Part shown: positions 1 to 7,417 of the stretch, piece by piece
Layout: each line of letters starts with the position of its first letter
Position numbering within the stretch: the stretch's first letter is position 1
Source of the DNA: a virus
IMG/VR virus record: IMGVR_UViG_3300033148_008025
Span: 1-64,000 of that record
Strand: one strand, 5' to 3'
Length of the DNA stretch: 64,000 bases
Position numbers and translations under genes: made by a program
Notes under the pieces: model-generated
Database searches by the model: none
The model's input: the letters and a program-made list of their open reading frames with translations, nothing else
What the model was told of the DNA's origin: nothing

Positions 1-98
1 GTTGTTTGATGTCTTCTAGTACTGCTGCGGCTTTTTCTTTTTATAATGGCATCTTGGTCTCTTTTCTTGTGTTGCTGACTGGGGGTAGGCAGAGGCAT
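1..98 (-). CDS. Small basic protein, 3' end outside window
   Basis: Starts at an ATG with the Shine-Dalgarno AAAGGA eight bases upstream and 25 bases downstream of a GGCATAAGG element. The 32 visible residues begin MPLPTPSQQHKKRDQDAI and are rich in Lys, Arg and Ser. It runs off the left edge, so length and function are unknown. The promoter-like element and good ribosome site are the main support. Confidence 0.5.
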   Translation of the reverse strand, partial: MPLPTPSQQHKKRDQDAIIKRKSRSSTRRHQT

Positions 99-123
99 AG
101 GATGATTCCTTTGCCCTTGTCCT

Positions 124-132
124 CCTTATGCC
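124..132 (-). promoter_or_regulatory. GGCATAAGG promoter-like element
   Basis: Exact GGCATAAGG on the minus strand, preceded by GCATCCTTTCC. This matches the context of the 26.40 kb and 53.27 kb copies (a CCTTT-containing block just upstream). It sits 25 bases before the start codon of the leftmost leftward gene. Promoter function is inferred from recurrence, not shown. Confidence 0.5.
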
Positions 133-155
133 GGAAAGGATGCTAAATTCTCCTG

Positions 156-311
156 ATGGCCAACTACAAACGAAAGCATAGTCGCAGGCATAGGGGTATG
201 CGGGCAATCTGGACGGACTGTCCCTGTTGCCGTGGGTGGGTGAATCAACGCCGCATGGGGCGCGATGGAAGACTACCTGCGAGTGATCGCAGGCGTGCTA
301 TGTCGGTTTAG
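156..311 (+). CDS. Small Arg-rich protein with CPCC motif
   Basis: A 51-residue rightward ORF starting MANYKRKHSRRHRG, very basic at the N-terminus, with a CPCC Cys cluster near residue 24. It diverges from the leftward GGCATAAGG element and converges by four bases on the next leftward gene, so it fills an otherwise empty stretch. No good Shine-Dalgarno is visible (AAAGGA is 16 bases away). Could be a small nucleic-acid-binding protein; moderate to low certainty. Confidence 0.4.
   Translation: MANYKRKHSRRHRGMRAIWTDCPCCRGWVNQRRMGRDGRLPASDRRRAMSV
276..293 (-). terminator. Hairpin, possible weak terminator
   Basis: CCTGCGA / TCGCAGG form a perfect 7-bp stem with a 4-base loop just after the stop of the leftward 308-538 gene. 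The following minus-strand bases (TAGTCTTCC) are only mildly U-rich, so intrinsic termination is uncertain. Confidence 0.35.
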
Positions 312-538
312 GGTTGTTGAACGTAGATGGCGTGCCGACCGACAAAGGCAGGCAGCTCCATCCTTGTTCCAAACTGCTTTGCTATGTCATACATCTGGAA
401 ACCGCACTCATTGTGTCGCAAAACACGAACGAGGGCGTTTTCTTTAACTTCGTCGTCAGTAATTACGAATCGCTCAACGCTTAGGTTGAACTGGTTTTCA
501 GCATCTGGACCTGGGTAGTAAAGTGCTCGTAGTTTCAA
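308..538 (-). CDS. Hypothetical protein, 76 aa
   Basis: Unrecognised soluble protein (N-terminus LKLRALYYPGPDAENQF) and the last gene of a long leftward run. The only in-frame start giving this length is a TTG three bases after the stop of the upstream gene. A GGAGG lies 15 bases upstream, rather far, so the start is uncertain. No Cys pairs or membrane segment. Confidence 0.5.
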   Translation of the reverse strand: MKLRALYYPGPDAENQFNLSVERFVITDDEVKENALVRVLRHNECGFQMYDIAKQFGTRMELPAFVGRHAIYVQQP

Positions 539-540
539 AT

Positions 541-951
541 CTATTTAACCCATCCTCCAAAAAGTCTCTTCTTGAGAAGTCGCCATACCTCGCCAAGGAG
601 AGCACCTACCTTATAGGGCTCACCATGAACGGTGTCACCCTCTCCATAGATGGCTTCGCCGTCGGGCCACAGCATTACCCAGGCATCACCGGATGGATCT
701 GGGTCGGTAACGTTGACGAGAGCATCGGGATAGAGTTCTTCCAGTCGAGCTTTTAGGCGGTACCCAGCTTTTTGTGTGAAGCAATGCATGAAGACATGCC
801 GTGCTGGATGCGCACACTTCATTCCAAGTGCGTGGTGCGAGCCGTCTCCGCTGTCACTTGTTTCAACTCCATGCACCTCATTCAGTTCCCGGACCAGGTC
901 AACAATTCCTGGCGAGATGGAGTCGTAGTTGATCTCTGCTTTGTCACTCAT
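541..951 (-). CDS. Conserved phage protein with TSDSGDGS motif
   Basis: 136 residues starting MSDKAEINYDSISPGIV, with GAGG before the ATG. The N-terminal part (SPGIVDLVRELNEVHGVETS followed by DSGDGS) resembles a family of small phage proteins I know only by this 'G-x-ETTDSGDG' signature. Later residues carry HVFMH and a DPDPSGDAWVML strand. Function unknown. Overlaps the stop of the preceding gene by eight bases. Confidence 0.65.
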   Translation of the reverse strand: MSDKAEINYDSISPGIVDLVRELNEVHGVETSDSGDGSHHALGMKCAHPARHVFMHCFTQKAGYRLKARLEELYPDALVNVTDPDPSGDAWVMLWPDGEAIYGEGDTVHGEPYKVGALLGEVWRLLKKRLFGGWVK

Positions 952-1087
952 GGTAAGCCTCGTTGTCGCATGACATGTTGATAGTTGCAATTCCGGCCAG
1001 AAGCATTTTTGCTCTTTGCCGAGCTCGCTCTTTGCCGAAGCGGAACTCTGCAGCTACGCAGATATAGAGCCTTGGCCATCTGCTCAC
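944..1087 (-). CDS. Small hypothetical protein, 47 aa
   Basis: Reads from a GTG that overlaps the upstream stop (GTGA) to a TGA inside the start of the next gene, so it exactly fills the gap between its neighbours. The sequence (VSRWPRLYICVAAEFRFGKE) is charged with one hydrophobic stretch. An alternative 43-residue ATG ORF in another frame also ends in an ATGA overlap, so the reading frame is not settled. Confidence 0.4.
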   Translation of the reverse strand: MSRWPRLYICVAAEFRFGKERARQRAKMLLAGIATINMSCDNEAYHE

Positions 1088-1236
1088 GACACCAGCCACT
1101 GAAAAGCGCTGAGTACCACTACGGTCACAAGCAGGATGAGGAATATCGATAAAAGCGTTCCGAGGATAAGCCCGGATGTTCTGGTGATGATCATAATCGT
1201 GTGAATCACACGTGGGTCGATTTCTTCGTTGTTCAT
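1084..1236 (-). CDS. Small single-span membrane protein, 50 aa
   Basis: MNNEEIDPRVIHTIMI followed by one long hydrophobic segment (residues about 21-45, LILGTLLSIFLILLVTVVVL). GGAG stands six bases before the ATG, and start and stop overlap both neighbours by a few bases. Sits next to another membrane protein (1233-1565). Role unknown; an envelope-interacting peptide is an inference from topology. Confidence 0.65.
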   Translation of the reverse strand: MNNEEIDPRVIHTIMIITRTSGLILGTLLSIFLILLVTVVVLSAFQWLVS

Positions 1237-1565
1237 AGTTTTCTCCAACCACGGTCTCTGTTGAACATGTGAACGGCCTCACACCTCAGACATGTGCGAA
1301 CACTTCTTTCGCGTAGTGCGAGGTCGAAGCACGTGGTGTAGTGCCACTCATGAAGCCCAATGGCGCACCTAGGTTTTAATTGCTTCCGTTCAAAAACGAG
1401 CCAGAAGCCTAGTTTCACGGGCCAGATGAAAAGCCAGAAGTTTGAGACAAGCAGTATGAGGGGTTGAAGCCAAAAATACTTCAGCCCGCGATCATCGCAG
1501 AGCCATAGGTGTGTAAATAGGGTGAACAGTACATGGGTTATGAATGCCGCTTGCCAGATCATCAT
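1233..1565 (-). CDS. Membrane protein, 110 aa
   Basis: Begins MMIWQAAFITHVLFTLFTHL. It has two to three hydrophobic segments in the first 60 residues, then a soluble tail with Cys/His residues (CAIGLHEWHYTTC and CLRC) that could bind a metal. Start overlaps the upstream TAA (TAATG). Not recognised. Confidence 0.6.
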   Translation of the reverse strand: MMIWQAAFITHVLFTLFTHLWLCDDRGLKYFWLQPLILLVSNFWLFIWPVKLGFWLVFERKQLKPRCAIGLHEWHYTTCFDLALRERSVRTCLRCEAVHMFNRDRGWRKL

Positions 1566-1783
1566 TACAGAAAGTAGGGTACAGCAACTGCCGCCATGCT
1601 GAATATCCCCGTGAGTGCAATGCGAAGTCTTTTGCTCTTCATCGGTCGGAGATGATCGGTCATGACTTCTCGCTGTAGTCTAGGGGAATGGATTCCATAC
1701 AGGTCATCGTTCATGATCTGTATGAAGGCTTCAAACCTTTCGAACATTGATTGGTAGTGCTGTTCTTGCTCTTCATATGTCAT
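1565..1783 (-). CDS. Small protein with C-terminal membrane anchor
   Basis: 72 residues from MTYEEQEQHYQSMFERF, an acidic helical N-terminus followed by a basic patch (KSKRLR) and a C-terminal hydrophobic segment ending VPYFL. I prefer this ATG, preceded by a GGTGAT-like site, over one 33 bases upstream that lacks any Shine-Dalgarno. Function unknown; third membrane protein in a row. Confidence 0.55.
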   Translation of the reverse strand: MTYEEQEQHYQSMFERFEAFIQIMNDDLYGIHSPRLQREVMTDHLRPMKSKRLRIALTGIFSMAAVAVPYFL

Positions 1784-1800
1784 CGGTAGATCACCATGAC

Positions 1801-2007
1801 TTATCGCCTCTCCCATCGATAAATTAGCTCATCATCGATGACATGCTGTTTTCGTTCAAACTCAACTATTTCCAGTGTTTCTCCGTGAGCCCCGTAATGA
1901 ACAGCCCATCCTGGAGCTGGTACGCCCATGGGACACTCGGGCCATGCGCATCGGAAAAAGGGGTGTCCGACAGGTTTGCCGTCCTCTCCATGTTCACATT
2001 CAATCAT
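1801..2007 (-). CDS. CEHG/CAWP-motif zinc protein, 68 aa (paralogue 1)
   Basis: Starts MIECEHGEDGKPVGHPFFRC, then CAWPEC. It has the pattern CEHG-x-D ... F-x-CAWP-x-C-x-x-G, with a C-terminal part ending YRWERR. The same pattern begins the 157-residue protein at 9702-10175, so the two are paralogues within the run. GGAG lies eight bases before the ATG. The Cys/His spacing suggests a small zinc fold; function unknown. Confidence 0.65.
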   Translation of the reverse strand: MIECEHGEDGKPVGHPFFRCAWPECPMGVPAPGWAVHYGAHGETLEIVEFERKQHVIDDELIYRWERR

Positions 2008-2168
2008 TGTACTTTCTCCGCAACTGGGTTCCACGCCCATTCGTGGTTTCGGACGCACGACCTGCACACGCGAACCAGCTCAGAACTCCATGCATCTGCT
2101 GATGTCCACCAGGACCAGGAATGTCCCCACGGATAGCTCTTGTGACACTTTGCGCATTTGTAGTTCAT
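2004..2168 (-). CDS. Small CxxC protein, 54 aa
   Basis: MNYKCAKCHKSYPWGHSW, with a second Cys pair CRSC about 30 residues on: a two-knuckle zinc-ribbon arrangement. The chosen ATG is nine bases after GGAGG; an ATG three codons upstream touches that GGAGG and is less likely. Its stop overlaps the next start and its start overlaps the stop of a 37-residue ORF. Confidence 0.55.
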   Translation of the reverse strand: MNYKCAKCHKSYPWGHSWSWWTSADAWSSELVRVCRSCVRNHEWAWNPVAEKVQ

Positions 2169-2278
2169 ATGGCCCATCCTCCAGTCTGTGGTGCCGCCGG
2201 CGTCCCGTAGATTTGCTCGAGGTAGATGCGGTGCATCCACGTTTTAATATCAAGCACCTCATGAAGCAAATGCATCAT
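2165..2278 (-). CDS. Small hypothetical protein, 37 aa
   Basis: Starts with ATGATG overlapping the upstream TGA and preceded by GAGGG at ideal spacing. Ends in a TGA overlapping the next ATG. Sequence MMHLLHEVLDIKTWMHRI... is helical. Gap-filling position, ribosome site and both overlaps argue that it is translated. Confidence 0.5.
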   Translation of the reverse strand: MMHLLHEVLDIKTWMHRIYLEQIYGTPAAPQTGGWAI

Positions 2279-2988
2279 GTTTTTCCCTCATTCTCTAACT
2301 TGCGGGCATCAGACATAAGCGCCAATGCCCTATCTCGCTCATGTTCCTCTTCGTCGCCGTCATGGCCATCGCCAAACATGCAGATTTGTTCGTGGGACTC
2401 CCATGCCAATGCTGCAGCCTTGTATGCATCTCGGACTTTCATGCACTCTACGAGTTCAAGGCCTTGTTCGAGCAACATCTTGGAAAGTTGAAGATTGCTT
2501 TCAATATCATTGCTGCTCTGCAGGCTCATCCTTCTGTTGTTTTCGCGTATGACATCGATTGCATCGAGCGCATACTGGATGGAGTCAGATTGCTTCCTGT
2601 CCTCAGGATGCGCATAGCGAATTTCAACGGCCGGTAGCCCCCGTGGACATGTGGTATGGCAATACGAAAATGACCCATTGAGCTCAAGCCTGGGAACGAT
2701 GTGCACTCCTCCTGCGGGAGAAATGGTGACCTTTTCGGAGTCTTCCTTTGTTGCAAGGTTCTGTGCGTATACAAATGGATCACCCTGTGGCGCGCTTGAA
2801 AGCTTGATCCATTCCCCATCGTTGATGCGGATTATTGTTGCTTCTGGTAGAGAGAGGTCACCGTTGACAAGAAAGTCGAGCGCGGCCGGCGGAATGATTG
2901 CTAGGTAGCACTTTCGCGAGCAACGGTGACTCTCATCGACGAATCCGCAGCCCTCGCTGCACCAGCATAGACTTTTCCTGTAACTCAT
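2275..2988 (-). CDS. Hypothetical Cys-rich/helical protein, 237 aa
   Basis: N-terminus MSYRKSLCWCSEGCGFVD carries a Cys cluster. The middle is beta-rich and the C-terminal 80 residues are helical and very acidic, ending SDARKLENEGKT. That tail resembles the ends of the next two upstream genes (DARKLQEDQR and ARELEKEAKN), suggesting a shared C-terminal module. AGAGGA precedes the ATG. No function recognised. Confidence 0.6.
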   Translation of the reverse strand: MSYRKSLCWCSEGCGFVDESHRCSRKCYLAIIPPAALDFLVNGDLSLPEATIIRINDGEWIKLSSAPQGDPFVYAQNLATKEDSEKVTISPAGGVHIVPRLELNGSFSYCHTTCPRGLPAVEIRYAHPEDRKQSDSIQYALDAIDVIRENNRRMSLQSSNDIESNLQLSKMLLEQGLELVECMKVRDAYKAAALAWESHEQICMFGDGHDGDEEEHERDRALALMSDARKLENEGKT

Positions 2989-3467
2989 CGCTGGTCCTCT
3001 TGTAATTTGCGGGCGTCGTCGCTTAGGCATACGCACTCTAAGCACAGATAGTGCCCATCCCCTTCACATGTGTCGCCTCGCGATGGACCCGTAATGAATT
3101 CGGAGCATGGGTTATCTGTATCTCGGATTCCGTCTTTCCCGTCCAGGTCTCTGTTTCCACCGCCTACCTGCTCCACATCAAAACCACGTACAGCATCAAG
3201 CAACTTGAACGCGAGCAGTCGTGCGCCCTTGGTCGTTAGTACGACGTTGCGCTGTTCCATGATGTGCATCAGGATAAGGTCACGCTTCGAGATAGACGGG
3301 ACAAGTGGCGCAACGTCAAGCAACGTGACGGTGAAGCCATCTCCGCCCTCGTTGGTGTTCAGGGCCTCTACTGGCGTCATTGCCAGCGAGGGCTCAGCCA
3401 TGAGCGAGTGCAGCGTGACGTTGGCCTCGCCGCCGCACGGGCACTTGATTGTCTTACTTGTCGGCAT
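2985..3467 (-). CDS. Hypothetical Cys-rich protein, 160 aa
   Basis: Starts MPTSKTIKCPCGGEANVTL. CPCGG near the N-terminus and a C-terminal Cys-rich stretch (CEGDGHYLCLECVC) bracket a helical core. Ends SDDARKLQEDQR, like its downstream neighbour. Overlaps the upstream gene by 14 bases. Unrecognised. Confidence 0.6.
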   Translation of the reverse strand: MPTSKTIKCPCGGEANVTLHSLMAEPSLAMTPVEALNTNEGGDGFTVTLLDVAPLVPSISKRDLILMHIMEQRNVVLTTKGARLLAFKLLDAVRGFDVEQVGGGNRDLDGKDGIRDTDNPCSEFITGPSRGDTCEGDGHYLCLECVCLSDDARKLQEDQR

Positions 3468-3834
3468 TGTTCTTGGCTTCTTTCTCTAGTTCGCGAGCGA
3501 TGATGAGCTTTTCGTGTGCGAACTCTTCGTGGCCATCCGCTGCATCTTCGTCGTCGCATTCGTATGCACACTTGAACGCCAGTGCTGTTACCTTCCAAGC
3601 TGCTGCTTGCCGTTTAAGATTACCTCCTGCCTTTGCAACCAGGACGTCACATACCTCTGGGTGATCCAGCAGTCTGTGCAAGCGTTCGTTTTCTTCGATC
3701 AGCTCCCTAATGAGAGAAGGTGCTTGGTTCACGAGTTCATCTCGAACGCGGTCGACTGGAGATGCTGTGGGAGCAAGCCATGCATTGGCCTTTTGGTAAA
3801 GTTCTAGTGCAAGCTTTTTTCGTTCTTTATTCAT
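3454..3834 (-). CDS. Coiled-coil protein, 126 aa
   Basis: MNKERKKLALELYQKANAWL; contains an ENERLHRLL heptad segment and a helical C-terminus ending ELEKEAKNNADK. AGAGGA eight bases before the ATG. The C-terminal module resembles that of the next two leftward genes. No enzymatic motif. Confidence 0.6.
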   Translation of the reverse strand: MNKERKKLALELYQKANAWLAPTASPVDRVRDELVNQAPSLIRELIEENERLHRLLDHPEVCDVLVAKAGGNLKRQAAAWKVTALAFKCAYECDDEDAADGHEEFAHEKLIIARELEKEAKNNADK

Positions 3835-4603
3835 GGGATAAATCCTCTGAAAGCTTTTTGGCATGCTCAACCGCTTTGGTCATCTCATCCCATAGCGCTT
3901 GTCGTTTTGAGAAAAGGCATGCACGGGTAGCTTCACGGGCCTTCTCCCAGGCTTCGGCACGTTGCTCCATCTTGCCAAGCTCAGTCTCGTGCTGGACCCC
4001 AGCCAGATGCACAGCATGCGCCTCTGGGCCTTCCTCGGCTAGCCACTTGTCTAGCAGATCTGCGTCTTTGCCTGTGACTATGGCTCGGAGTCGTTCGTTT
4101 TCGGCCTTGAGCTTGCGTATTTCTTCGTCATACGGATTTACTATCTTGCACATCGCGCTCTGCGGACACTCCTCTTCACCCGAGTTGGCGTAGGTGTCGG
4201 ACTCGCCATCGCAGGAGATGTTCCCGGCACAACCGCAGGCCAACGCTCGACCGTCTTCCCATAGCTCCGTTCCTGCGAAATCTCCGCAACACGGGCACTC
4301 CAGGTCGTAGTGGCCAGCCTCTTCTCTCAGGCGCTCGTTCTCGGCCTCCAGCTCATTCATCATCTCGCACGGGGTCTTGCCATCTGAGCGTCTGATCGTA
4401 AGCTCGTACTTCGTGCCTTCCTCGGTGGCCAGCCCGAACGTGATGTAATTTTTAGCATCCTCTGTGGCCTGCATTAGCCACACCATCGCCGTGGTGAAGC
4501 CGCTGATTCCGCTCACTACGTCCTCGTGGTCTTCTGGTGGAATCCCTGCCTTGGATAGAAGCGGGAATAGGCTGGCTTTGATCTCTTTATCTTCTTGGCT
4601 CAT
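3827..4603 (-). CDS. Coiled-coil protein with Cys-rich centre, 258 aa
   Basis: MSQEDKEIKASLFPLLSKAG. Two heptad segments (ENERLREE near residue 90 and KLKAENERLRAI near 170) flank a Cys-rich region (CPCCGDF, CGCAG, C-x3-C), perhaps a zinc module between coils. Coupled to the upstream gene by ATGA. This composition is typical of variable accessory proteins in phage early regions; function unknown. Confidence 0.6.
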   Translation of the reverse strand: MSQEDKEIKASLFPLLSKAGIPPEDHEDVVSGISGFTTAMVWLMQATEDAKNYITFGLATEEGTKYELTIRRSDGKTPCEMMNELEAENERLREEAGHYDLECPCCGDFAGTELWEDGRALACGCAGNISCDGESDTYANSGEEECPQSAMCKIVNPYDEEIRKLKAENERLRAIVTGKDADLLDKWLAEEGPEAHAVHLAGVQHETELGKMEQRAEAWEKAREATRACLFSKRQALWDEMTKAVEHAKKLSEDLSHE

Positions 4604-5673
4604 GATTCCTTGTCTTCCTCTTCATGGGCAGTTGCTTCCGGAATGGAAAGCACTTGAAGCGGGCCGCTCTCACAGTAGTCGCAATAGTCTCCCTTGGGGT
4701 CGTAGGCCGACCCCTCAAAATACGTTGTTTTCTTATGGATACAGGTCTCCTGTCGGCGTCGGAATAAGTCTAGTTCGTGTTGTCTAATCACCTGTTCCTC
4801 GGCGATTTTCGGTTTGATATTGGTCGGTCCTCGCTTTGCTGCCTTGCGCCTTTCCTCCCCTAGCTTGCGAGCGGCTTCAAGCTGCTTGAGTGCCCCCTTA
4901 GCATCGCTGAGCAGGGCATCGGAAACTACACTCTCTGCAACGCTTACTTCTAACTGATTGCGCATGCGCTCGTTCTCTACCTGTAACGACATACACTCTT
5001 TCGTGCGCCTTTCCATTTCTTCGTTATGTCGAGTGCGTAGGTCTCGAAAGCGCTCCAGGCTTTCGATGTCTTTCTTGAGTTCAGCAAGCTTGGCTACCCA
5101 CGGAGCCTCTAAGTTGCGGAGCATCACCCGCACGTCAATCAGTTCCTGTTCTCGTATGCCAAGCTCGTCTTCTTCGTCATCCACAGACAGGTCGCCTATA
5201 TAGACTCCGTTGCAGTCAAATACATCTATTGTAGTACTGTCACTGCTAAACTCTGCGTGAGTGGACGCCTTGATGCTGTAGTCAACACCTTTCAGATGCC
5301 TAATCGTATCCTTGAGTTGGTCGCGCTCGTCCATGACTTTCGCAAACGCTTCATCCGCCCCGTCCACTAGACTGAGGGTGCCTTGGTGACGCGACTCTTC
5401 TTCGCGTAGGTCATCTCGAAGCCTAGCACCTTCCTTCCACAACCTCCGCACCTCCGCGATGAGCAGTGGCATGTCGGTGCGTGCGTGAGCGATGAATGGC
5501 GCATTGCCTACATCTGGCCAGTACGCCTCGCCAATGGCCTCGCTTGCCGGCCTAAGCTCACGGCCAAAGAGAGATGTGTCCTCAAGATCCCAGTACTCCC
5601 ACGGGCCTTCGGTGGCAGCCTGCTCGCGAGACTCCATGGCTGCGAGTTCCTCTGGCGTAATTGGTTTGGTCAT
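4600..5673 (-). CDS. Ea22-like long coiled-coil protein, 357 aa
   Basis: Starts MTKPITPEELAAMESREQAA after AGGAGG at six bases. The segment SREQAATEGPWEYWDLED followed by FIAHARTDMPLLIAEVRRL is the arrangement seen in Ea22/ead-type phage proteins: a short 'A-T-x-GPW' head and a 'DxPxLIAEVRRL' helix leading into long coils. The rest is coiled coil up to about residue 310, then a CIH...CDYC tail. The opening MTKPIT recurs at 6173 and 10766. Role unknown. Confidence 0.65.
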   Translation of the reverse strand: MTKPITPEELAAMESREQAATEGPWEYWDLEDTSLFGRELRPASEAIGEAYWPDVGNAPFIAHARTDMPLLIAEVRRLWKEGARLRDDLREEESRHQGTLSLVDGADEAFAKVMDERDQLKDTIRHLKGVDYSIKASTHAEFSSDSTTIDVFDCNGVYIGDLSVDDEEDELGIREQELIDVRVMLRNLEAPWVAKLAELKKDIESLERFRDLRTRHNEEMERRTKECMSLQVENERMRNQLEVSVAESVVSDALLSDAKGALKQLEAARKLGEERRKAAKRGPTNIKPKIAEEQVIRQHELDLFRRRQETCIHKKTTYFEGSAYDPKGDYCDYCESGPLQVLSIPEATAHEEEDKES

Positions 5674-5954
5674 GAAAAACCTCCTATAAGCACAGTGGCC
5701 GCACAGCTTGTGCACTCGCAACCGGGTGGCCTCTTGACTATTTTCCCTCCATAGTCGTATTCACATACAACCTCTGCCTGGCTCTTCACAAATTCTCGCA
5801 ACCGTTCGTTCTCCGATCGGAGCGATGCTAGTTCCGTCATGTCGGATAGGTATCGCGTCCGGGCTGCAGGGCTATATGGGTTTGGGTAGCTAGGTAGCTC
5901 GCTGAATATTTCGTCGAGCCTTGATGCCTGCCCCTTGGTTGGCCTGTCGCTCAT
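5670..5954 (-). CDS. Small coiled-coil/Cys protein, 94 aa
   Basis: MSDRPTKGQASRLDEIFSEL, then a short coil (LRSENERLREFVKSQ) and a C-terminal CECTSC motif. Coupled to both neighbours by short overlaps. Unrecognised. Confidence 0.6.
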   Translation of the reverse strand: MSDRPTKGQASRLDEIFSELPSYPNPYSPAARTRYLSDMTELASLRSENERLREFVKSQAEVVCEYDYGGKIVKRPPGCECTSCAATVLIGGFS

Positions 5955-6133
5955 TTCGTCAGTTCTTCCTTTTCGCGAAGCTTCTCTTCAACGGCCATTT
6001 GGCTTTGCGCCCGCAGATGCTCCCCAATCTGTTGTGGATCTGTCTCGGTGGCGTACTTTTCAGCCTCGGTCAAGGGGACTGTGAGAGTGACCATTGGGCG
6101 GTTGACTACTGTTTCGGTGTTATTTTTGTTCAT
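5951..6133 (-). CDS. Small hypothetical protein, 60 aa
   Basis: MNKNNTETVVNRPMVTLTVP, a beta-like opening followed by an amphipathic charged helix to the end. Starts 40 bases into a 17-codon ORF in another frame. Its stop overlaps the next start. No known motif. Confidence 0.5.
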   Translation of the reverse strand: MNKNNTETVVNRPMVTLTVPLTEAEKYATETDPQQIGEHLRAQSQMAVEEKLREKEELTK

Positions 6134-6173
6134 GGTGTTCTTTCTGTTGTTCTGGTGTAATTGGTTTAGTCAT
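6120..6173 (-). CDS. 17-residue ORF with MTKPITPE start (possible remnant)
   Basis: ATG overlaps the upstream stop (ATGA) and encodes MTKPITPEQQKEHHEQK. The first eight residues equal those of the 357-residue protein at 4600-5673. May be a leader peptide or the decayed head of a duplicated gene. Too short to be sure it is expressed. Confidence 0.3.
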   Translation of the reverse strand: MTKPITPEQQKEHHEQK

Positions 6174-6664
6174 AGGCTCTTACTCGCAATCGCGACGTGG
6201 CAGTCGCACGGTCCGTTGGCAACCCCGTAGGAGAAAATAGGGCAAGCCTCATGGTGGGGCTCTGCTGCAACCGCCTGGAGCATTTCCTTCAGCTGATCCC
6301 TCTCCCGGAACAGCCCTTGGATTTGTTCGCGCAGTTCTACGTTCACGCGCCGACACATGATGTTCTCGACTTCGGTATCACGCACTGGCTTGCCAACAAG
6401 TCCCCAAGCAGCTTCCAATGCATCGAGCATGGCACGAACCGTAGGCGGATCGGTCTTTGCGATGAATTCTGCATTCTCGATAGACATCGACCGCAGTTCT
6501 GAACGAAGGATGCCAATGAATGTATGTTCTCCAGGCTGTGCGTAGATTCCACCCGGGGGCCCACCCTCTGCGTAGCAGTAATCGACAAACCACATTTCCT
6601 GCGTAGCAGCGTCTGTAGCCTGTCGAATGGATACGAGTTTCTCCGGTGTTAGTTCAGTGCTCAC
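6170..6664 (-). CDS. Ea22-like protein, 164 aa
   Basis: Starts at a GTG in a GTGA overlap, with AAGGAG six bases upstream (VSTELTPEKLVSIRQATDA). The segment NAEFIAKTDPPTVRAMLDAL matches the 'AEFIAxxDxPxxLDxL' helix of Ea22-type proteins. It is followed by a coil (LREQIQGLFRERDQL) and a Cys/His tail (HHEACP, CDCHV). Related to the 4600-5673 gene by its head motif. Confidence 0.6.
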   Translation of the reverse strand: MSTELTPEKLVSIRQATDAATQEMWFVDYCYAEGGPPGGIYAQPGEHTFIGILRSELRSMSIENAEFIAKTDPPTVRAMLDALEAAWGLVGKPVRDTEVENIMCRRVNVELREQIQGLFRERDQLKEMLQAVAAEPHHEACPIFSYGVANGPCDCHVAIASKSL

Positions 6665-7092
6665 CGTTTCTCCTTTGCAAGCCTGTCGTACAGTACTACG
6701 TTTACGCACGCTGCCAGATTCAGGCACCCGGCAGGGATTCGGACGACATCTCTGCATCGTTGCACGACAGATGCTCCGAGCGTTCCATCCTCTGGCCCGA
6801 AAATGTAAAAAGCTCGCTTTGGATGTTCGTACACTGGAAGATCAATGGCATCCTCACAGACCTCAATTGCCACAGGCACACAGTCATACGGAATAGACTC
6901 TATTACCGATGACACCTGTAGTAGCGGTATTCGTTTGTGGGCAACTGACACGTCCGTGATGGACTGCGTGTAGCGTTTCCCAGACGTAACCACTAGGGCT
7001 GCATCGAAGCATCCAGCGGCACGAAGCGCCGCTCCTACGTTGATACGGTTCTTTGGGTGATGCAGGCCAATGCAGGCGTAGCCGTTACTCAT
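6661..7092 (-). CDS. SpoU/TrmH-family RNA 2'-O-methyltransferase
   Basis: 143 residues, about the size of a bare SPOUT catalytic domain with no separate RNA-binding arm. All three family motifs are visible: motif 1 NRINVGAALRAAG (residues about 15-27), motif 2 FYIFGPEDGTLG, and motif 3 IPAGCLNLAACVNVVLYDR, where the knot binds S-adenosylmethionine. Family members methylate ribose 2'-OH in tRNA or rRNA. In a phage, protection or repair of tRNA during infection is a plausible inference. Neighbours ThyX and small zinc proteins. Confidence 0.85.
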   Translation of the reverse strand: MSNGYACIGLHHPKNRINVGAALRAAGCFDAALVVTSGKRYTQSITDVSVAHKRIPLLQVSSVIESIPYDCVPVAIEVCEDAIDLPVYEHPKRAFYIFGPEDGTLGASVVQRCRDVVRIPAGCLNLAACVNVVLYDRLAKEKR

Positions 7093-7417
7093 CGTGAATC
7101 AACCTATGCATGGTGTCGACGCAGGTTTGGCAAAACTCAACCTGTTCATCGTTGTGGTCACCATACCCCCACCCGCTCAGTCGAATCACAGTGTCAACTT
7201 TCTCGTTACAGTTGTCGCAGCGTATGTCTGTCCACGACGTGTTTCCAACTACCTCGTTCACTGCTTCCGGAGATGGGTTGTCGCCAAGCCCTATAAGGGC
7301 TCCATATATCAAGCGCTTGTCTTCGCTGTACCATTTGCCACGGGAGCAGTTCTGATAATTCTGTCGCCATTGCTCGGCGGCATCTGCTGCCTTACTTTGC
7401 TTTGTTACCTTCTTCAT
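7085..7417 (-). CDS. CxxC protein, 110 aa
   Basis: MKKVTKQSKAADAAEQWRQN. The C-terminal half has two Cys pairs (CDNC ... CQTC about 33 residues apart) around a short beta region, a treble-clef or zinc-ribbon-like pattern. Sits between ThyX and the SpoU gene. Unrecognised. Confidence 0.6.
   Translation of the reverse strand: MKKVTKQSKAADAAEQWRQNYQNCSRGKWYSEDKRLIYGALIGLGDNPSPEAVNEVVGNTSWTDIRCDNCNEKVDTVIRLSGWGYGDHNDEQVEFCQTCVDTMHRLIHDE

Noticed and set aside
16-207. 63-codon leftward ORF at the left edge
   Set aside because: It reads through the GGCATAAGG element and through the out-of-frame start of the better-supported edge gene; no ribosome site.
1928-2491. 187-codon rightward ORF
   Set aside because: Lies opposite four small leftward genes that have ribosome sites and overlaps; Ser/Cys/Arg-rich shadow composition.
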